Shown: positions 28,942-33,597 of the stretch, one piece after another
How the letters are laid out: each line of letters begins with the position of its first letter
Position numbering within the stretch: position 1 is the first letter of the stretch
NCBI GenBank assembly: GCA_900544455.1
Contig: UQVJ01000010.1
Coordinates: forward strand, 1 to 33,597
DNA length: 33,597 nt
Direction: 5' to 3'
Source: an uncultured Eggerthella sp.
Lineage (GTDB): Bacteria > Actinomycetota > Coriobacteriia > Coriobacteriales > Eggerthellaceae
Made by a program: the position numbers and the translations under genes
The notes under the pieces: generated by a model
What the model saw: only the letters and a program-made list of their open reading frames with translations
Told to the model about the DNA's origin: nothing
The model's database searches: none

Positions 28942-31713
28942 ATGAAAGAATCTCAATCGCTTCGCACGCCTGCGGCTTCTGCGGCGAAGGTGGGTATGGC
29001 GGCTGCCTTGGCTGCCGGCATGGCCATTGCCACTCCGGCTACCGCATTTGCGACAGGAGAAGACCAGGATGTGAGCGTTGCGTCCGAAAACGCGAGCGAT
29101 AGCTACTACTACATTGGCGATAGTTCCTACGGACTGAGCACCTATCTTTCCGAAGCTGTTGCCCAGGGGTCCACCAAAATACATGTTGGAACCAGCTTCA
29201 CCGACAAAGGCACGGTAACCATCCCATCGTCCATCGTTGAGCTTTCGGGTTATTCCGAAGGTTGGTTCAGCTCTGGCCCGAAAACGGTCGATTTCGGCTA
29301 TTCCTACAAAATGACGGTCGTGTTCCCTTCTGGCTCGGACATTGCGGTCGACCGCATAAATTTCTACAAGCGCAATAGTTCAGACGCTGAAGGCGCCTAT
29401 GTTGAAGTGCAGAAAGGCGCCGTGGTCCATTTCTCCAATTGCTCGTTTTCCAATACGCCTGTTGTGAACGGCGCAGCTGTATTTGAAAACTGCACCTTTG
29501 CGACAGGGCAGATCGAAAACAACGGATCCGTGACGTATACCGGCAGTACGAAAGAGCCCGAGAACATCGGCAAGCCTGCCGAATCCTATCAGAATCTCGC
29601 ATTTAGCTTCGCATCGGGCAAGGCCTTTTCTTCTGCCGTGGAGGGCAACGAAGTCAACCAAACGCTGCCCTTTGAGTTGAAGGGAACGAAAGCTGCCGAT
29701 GCCAAGGTTTCTGCCAAGGTTCTTGGTCAGGATGGTACAGAGGTTGACGGCCTGAGCGCCTCTGTTTCCGATGGGGAAATCGCCCTTAAGGGCGTGGCAC
29801 CTGCCGCTGGTGCGTATTCCGTTGCAGTTTCTGCTTCTGCTGCCAAGGAAGACGGGTCGGCAGATTCGGCAAGCGAAACGCTGAGCTTTGTGGTGCAAGA
29901 GCAGATCCAGGTTAGGCTTTCGGGCGATCTCCAGTGCTTTGTTGTGAATGGCACGTCTGCTCAGAGCAGCGAATATGAAGTGATGGCAACCTCGACGGGT
30001 GGCGGTGGCTCGTCGAGCACGAGCCAGTCGAATCGCCTGAAGCCCGAGGTGAAGGAGGGAACCGGCGAATGGGAGGACTGGAATACCTTTGCAACCAGGA
30101 ATTCCGACGCCGACATCAGTTTCTCCATCAGCCCTGAGGGAAGTGGCATGGAAGTAAGCCCTGTTGCCTACGACACCGTTTACGTAACCGGAACGCCGCA
30201 GACCCCAGGCACGTATTGCATAACGGCAACGGTAACCTCCGGGGCGCGCACTCAGCAAAGCAGTCCGGTGGAAATGAGCATCTACGCGGACGATCAAACT
30301 CTTCAGCAGCGAATGGATGCGCTTGCCGAAGGAACCAGCTCATGGGATATGGAACCGTATGAGATTTCCGAGACGGGGAATGCGGTTGTGCCTGTTGGCC
30401 TGCATGATATCTACGGCTCGCACGAATCGGGCGTGTACGGCATTATCGGCAAGGGCGAAAACGGCAACTTCGGCACCGAAACGCTTACCATTCCCGCAGG
30501 CGCAGATGTAACCCTTCATAACATGAAGATCTATTCCAGCGTGAAGATCGTTGTGGAAAAGGGCGGTAAGCTGACTCTCGATGATTCGGTTGCTTATGGT
30601 GCCGTGGAAGTGAATGGGGGCACTTTGAGCGCTCGAAACAGCGCTTCATTCGTCAACCAGATCACGCTAAACGACGGATCCGCTCTTGAGGACGCCGAAA
30701 TCAGGTCCCATGCCAACTACCTTACCGACGGAAACTACAAGGTCGAAGCGCCGGTAGCTCCCGTGCAGACAAACGGCACGGTAACGGTTAAGGGCACGTG
30801 CTCCATTGAGGGCGAAGGCATTGTATCCAGCAAAGATGCTCAAACCGGCCTGATTGTGAACGCGGGCAAGTTGGTTATCGACCAAGGCGCCACGCTGAAG
30901 GCGACTGGCGGCAGCGTTGACATCGACAACGGAAACGGCGGTGCGGGCATCGTGCTTAACGGTGGTTCCATTATCGGCAACGGCCAACTTGAGGCACAGG
31001 GTGGCTCTGTCGGCATGGGCGGAGGAAACGGCGGCGCAGGTATTGCCGGTGAAGGCATCGTTGCGGTTTCCGAGTTGAAGGCGACGGGCGGAAACACCGT
31101 CGGTGAAAACGATGCCGCAATGGGTGCTCCAGGCAACGCGGGTAACGGCATTGATCCGAAGGTTTTGGTTTCGAAGGCCACCAAGGTTGAATCAAAGGGC
31201 GGAACGGGCGTGAACCCGGGAAGCAGCGAGTACAGCATTTACGAAGAGAATGCCGGTAACGGATCGGGCTCCAACGGCGATAAGAATCCTGGTACCGACA
31301 ACGGCTCTGGCAACGGGTCGGGAGCGGGCAATGGTTCGGGCTCGGGCTCTGATAATGGGGGATCCGGTTCCGGCAATGGCTCCGGATCCGGCTCTGGATC
31401 GGACAGCGGGTCGAATGGCGATTCGGGTTCTGGCTCCGGCGATAGCTCAGGTGACGGATCTGATGCCGGCAATGGCTCCAACGCCGATACGGGCAATGGA
31501 TCGGGGAATGCAGACAACGTCGGCGATGCTAACGCTTCCGACGATGCTTCCGGCGCCGATGCAAGCAGCAAAGGCGAAGAATCCAACGACGATTCCTCGC
31601 AGGCTGCCAACCTCCCCGCAACGGGCGATGTGGCTCCCCTTGGGGCAGCTGCTGCGCTTGCCGTAATGGCGGCGAGCGGGGCAGCAGTTGCACGCAGGAA
31701 GTTCGACAGATAG
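28942..31713 (+). CDS. LPXTG-anchored surface protein with Ig-like and beta-helix regions
   Basis: Secreted wall-anchored protein of 923 residues, probably an adhesin or host-contact protein. A signal peptide (residues 1 to about 36; cleavage near ATAFA-T) is followed by a mature region of short beta repeats (about 60-200), Ig-like segments (for example VSAKVLGQDGTEVDGLSAS, and TPQTPGTYCITATVTSG), then right-handed beta-helix-like runs such as LTIPAGADVTLHNMKIYSS and KLTLDDSVAYGAVEVNGGTL. A stalk of about 120 residues made of Gly-Ser-Asn-Asp repeats (from about 769) leads to LPATG (891-895), a hydrophobic segment and RRKFDR. Sortase would cut LPAT-G. AAAGGGAGAG precedes ATG 28942; an ATG at 28927 lacks such a site. 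No sortase gene is in the window. The ligand is unknown. Confidence 0.92.
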   Translation: MKESQSLRTPAASAAKVGMAAALAAGMAIATPATAFATGEDQDVSVASENASDSYYYIGDSSYGLSTYLSEAVAQGSTKIHVGTSFTDKGTVTIPSSIVELSGYSEGWFSSGPKTVDFGYSYKMTVVFPSGSDIAVDRINFYKRNSSDAEGAYVEVQKGAVVHFSNCSFSNTPVVNGAAVFENCTFATGQIENNGSVTYTGSTKEPENIGKPAESYQNLAFSFASGKAFSSAVEGNEVNQTLPFELKGTKAADAKVSAKVLGQDGTEVDGLSASVSDGEIALKGVAPAAGAYSVAVSASAAKEDGSADSASETLSFVVQEQIQVRLSGDLQCFVVNGTSAQSSEYEVMATSTGGGGSSSTSQSNRLKPEVKEGTGEWEDWNTFATRNSDADISFSISPEGSGMEVSPVAYDTVYVTGTPQTPGTYCITATVTSGARTQQSSPVEMSIYADDQTLQQRMDALAEGTSSWDMEPYEISETGNAVVPVGLHDIYGSHESGVYGIIGKGENGNFGTETLTIPAGADVTLHNMKIYSSVKIVVEKGGKLTLDDSVAYGAVEVNGGTLSARNSASFVNQITLNDGSALEDAEIRSHANYLTDGNYKVEAPVAPVQTNGTVTVKGTCSIEGEGIVSSKDAQTGLIVNAGKLVIDQGATLKATGGSVDIDNGNGGAGIVLNGGSIIGNGQLEAQGGSVGMGGGNGGAGIAGEGIVAVSELKATGGNTVGENDAAMGAPGNAGNGIDPKVLVSKATKVESKGGTGVNPGSSEYSIYEENAGNGSGSNGDKNPGTDNGSGNGSGAGNGSGSGSDNGGSGSGNGSGSGSGSDSGSNGDSGSGSGDSSGDGSDAGNGSNADTGNGSGNADNVGDANASDDASGADASSKGEESNDDSSQAANLPATGDVAPLGAAAALAVMAASGAAVARRKFDR

Positions 31714-31746
31714 TTTCGGGAAGCATCTCCCCATACGATGCGACCA

Positions 31747-31779
31747 AAAGGGAAGGCGACGAGAGGGCGCCTTCCCTTT
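31747..31779. terminator. Terminator-like hairpin after the surface protein gene
   Basis: A 12-bp perfect stem, AAAGGGAAGGCG (31747-31758) and complement (31768-31779), lies 33 bp after the stop codon. The stem ends in TTT but no longer U-tract follows. Confidence 0.65.
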
Positions 31780-31898
31780 GTTGCGCCCAGGGCGATTCTC
31801 TTCATCGAAAGTAGCCGCTTCGTTTCGGGTGGCGCATCATCTATCGGGGCGTGCTATCCTTTCCTGCGATAAACGAGTTTCCGTGAAAGGTGGTTTTC

Positions 31899-33311
31899 TT
31901 GGAACGCAAGAACGCATGGGAGGGCTACAGCGCCGACCAGCTCGAAGAGCTTGATGGCCTGGCTTCCCGCTATATCGACTACATCTCCAACAACAAAACC
32001 GAGCGCCGTTGCTTTGCTGCCGCTGTTAAGCAGGCGGAAGCTGCGGGCTACGAATCGCTCGAAACGGCGGTTCGCGAGGGCCGCACGCTTGAGGCTGGCA
32101 GCAAGGTATGGGCTGGCGTGCATGGCAAGTCGCTCATTTTGGCTCATATTGGCACCGAGCCACTCGAAGCGGGCCTGAACATCCTGGGTGCCCACATCGA
32201 CAGTCCCCGTTTGGACCTGAAGCAGAACCCGGTTTACGAGAACAACGGATTCGCCTTCCTCGATACGCATTACTACGGCGGCATCAAGCACTACCAGTGG
32301 GTAACGCTGCCGTTGGCGCTTCACGGTGTGGTGGCGAAAACCGACGGCACCGTGGTTGACGTGAATGTGGGCGACGATGCCGGCGACCCCGTATTCTGCG
32401 TAACCGATCTTCTGCCCCATTTGGGCAACCAGCAAATGGCCAAGAAAGGCAGCGAAGTGGTCGAGGGCGAAAACCTCGACGTGCTTATCGGCAATCGCCC
32501 CCTGGTGGTCGAGTCCGCTGACGACGCTTCCGACGAGGAAAAAGAAGCCGCTAAAGAGCCGGTAAAGGCTTTTGCGCTCAAATTGCTGGAAGAAAAGTAC
32601 GGCATTACCGAAGAGGACTTCCTTTCCGCTGAAATCGAGGTAGTGCCTGCAGGTCGCGCCCGTGAATTGGGCTTCGACCGCAGCATGGTTATCGGCTACG
32701 GCCAGGACGACCGTGTGTGCGCCTACACTTCGCTCGAGGCTCAGCTGGCAATCGAAACGCCGAAGAAGACCGCCGTTACGGTGTTGGTTGACAAGGAAGA
32801 AATCGGCAGCGTCGGCGCAACGGGCATGGGCTCTCTTTTCTTCGAGAACACCATCGCAGAAATTGCCGCACTTACCGGATTGGAAAGCCCCTTGGCGCTG
32901 CGCCGCATTTTGGCCGCATCGCGCATGCTTTCCTCTGACGTGTCCGCTGGCTTCGACCCTGCGTATGCTTCGGTGTTCGAAACGAAGAACGCTGCATACC
33001 TTGGCAAGGGCCTGGTGTTCAACAAGTACACGGGAGCGCGCGGAAAAAGCGGCTCCAACGATGCGCGTGCCGAATACGTGGCATATGTGCGCCGCGTGAT
33101 GGACGATGCCGAGGTTTCCTTCCAGACAGCCGAGCTTGGCAAGGTCGATGCGGGCGGCGGCGGCACCATCGCCTACATTCCCGCAAAGTACGGCATGGAT
33201 GTAATCGATTCCGGCGTTGCGGTGCTTTCGATGCATGCTCCGTGGGAAGTTACCTCCAAGGCGGATATCTTCGAGGCGTATCGCGGATACCGCGCCTTCC
33301 TCGAGGCCTAG
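31899..33311 (+). CDS. M18-family aminopeptidase
   Basis: Cytoplasmic zinc aminopeptidase of about 470 residues that trims N-terminal residues, often acidic ones, from peptides. Seen: GAHIDSPRLDLKQNP with the first zinc His and Asp, THYYGGIKHYQW, DKEEIGSVGATGM with the catalytic Glu pair, SSDVSAGFDP, NKYTGARGKSGSNDA, and SMHAPWEVTSKAD, which carries the last zinc His. The motif set matches the bacterial ApeA-type M18 group. TTG 31899 is taken as the start because AAGGTGG lies 6 bp before it; GTG 31890 is in the same frame but overlaps that site. Peptides imported by CstA-like or other transporters could feed it, but that is only a suggestion. It is monocistronic. Confidence 0.92.
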   Translation: MERKNAWEGYSADQLEELDGLASRYIDYISNNKTERRCFAAAVKQAEAAGYESLETAVREGRTLEAGSKVWAGVHGKSLILAHIGTEPLEAGLNILGAHIDSPRLDLKQNPVYENNGFAFLDTHYYGGIKHYQWVTLPLALHGVVAKTDGTVVDVNVGDDAGDPVFCVTDLLPHLGNQQMAKKGSEVVEGENLDVLIGNRPLVVESADDASDEEKEAAKEPVKAFALKLLEEKYGITEEDFLSAEIEVVPAGRARELGFDRSMVIGYGQDDRVCAYTSLEAQLAIETPKKTAVTVLVDKEEIGSVGATGMGSLFFENTIAEIAALTGLESPLALRRILAASRMLSSDVSAGFDPAYASVFETKNAAYLGKGLVFNKYTGARGKSGSNDARAEYVAYVRRVMDDAEVSFQTAELGKVDAGGGGTIAYIPAKYGMDVIDSGVAVLSMHAPWEVTSKADIFEAYRGYRAFLEA

Positions 33312-33394
33312 AGCAAGAATGCGAAGCATCCCTTTGCGGAGTGCTTCCGGTGCTGAAGCAAGGGACCCGTCCTTTCGATGGGCGTTTTCGGCAG

Positions 33395-33597
33395 CGCTGA
33401 CGCAGGACCGGCCGGGCCTGCGGCCTCCGCCTGAGGTTCTGCGCCCGCTTGCTCACGGTTCTGGAATCCAGGCCCAGCTCTGCGCAGCATTCCGTTGTCG
33501 GCCTGCCCGTCGAGATGACGTAGTCGCGGCCCCTCGGGGCTCGGCCGAACTGCAGGCCATGCGCCGGATGACCGCCGCCGAAGCCCATCGGCGGCTT
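33395..33597 (-). pseudogene. Possible remnant of an IS3-type transposase OrfA
   Basis: On the minus strand a frame open to the window edge reads VISTGRPTTECCAELGLDSR. This recalls the helix-turn-helix start of IS3-family OrfA proteins (VIETGRPIAEVARELGI-type). The expected Trp-containing continuation is missing and the frame degenerates downstream, so it looks like a relic. The match is short and may be chance. Between 33312 and 33395 only small overlapping 6-bp hairpins (TGCTTC/GAAGCA) are seen. Confidence 0.3.

Overview
The window looks like chromosomal DNA of a high-GC Gram-positive anaerobe. The best guess is a member of Coriobacteriia, probably Eggerthellaceae. That placement is inference from gene content and codon style: a single-chain MurT-GatD, LCP and LPXTG envelope proteins, CsoR/CopA copper control, CstA, and acyl-CoA enzymes with GC-rich third positions. 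No rRNA or tRNA gene is present to confirm it.

Layout. (1) 1-1900: tail of an unidentified gene, a GT2 polyprenyl-phosphate glycosyltransferase and a small orphan protein. (2) 2011-4119 (-): membrane-anchored polysaccharide deacetylase. (3) 4928-8547: copper resistance unit, csoR then copA, with a CsoR-type operator inside the csoR promoter. (4) 9512-16707: a Cys-rich protein divergent from a highly expressed crotonase, then a TetR regulator, an anchored Ntn hydrolase, and a NUDT19-like Nudix hydrolase paired with a metallo-beta-lactamase-fold hydrolase. (5) 16876-19223 (-): cstA and an unrecognised partner under one promoter with a 20-bp palindrome. (6) 20294-21931 (-): FadK-like acyl-CoA synthetase. 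(7) 23269-27381: MurT-GatD fusion and an LCP ligase with a long cytoplasmic tail. (8) 27661-31713: divergent ApbE and an LPXTG surface protein. (9) 31899-33311: M18 aminopeptidase, then a possible IS3 transposase remnant at the right edge.

Two themes join the genes. Envelope assembly is served by the glycosyltransferase, deacetylase, MurT-GatD, LCP protein and LPXTG adhesin. Acyl-CoA/amide metabolism is served by the crotonase, FadK-like ligase, CoA-type Nudix hydrolase, MBL hydrolase, Ntn amidase and perhaps the TetR protein.

The most unusual content is intergenic. Four loci (4252-4574, 8660-8932, 19610-19972, 22373-22862) carry the same composite element. A core beginning TGGCAAGAT recurs at 41/42, 61 or 21 bp, close to multiples of two helical turns, and each element ends in a face-to-face inverted pair (78 bp long in three loci) plus one more inverted unit 60-61 bp away. 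Unit order is conserved, copy number of the first units varies, and one element is reversed. I know of no described family with this geometry. Other gene-free stretches hold different short tandem repeats, several placed just after stop codons.
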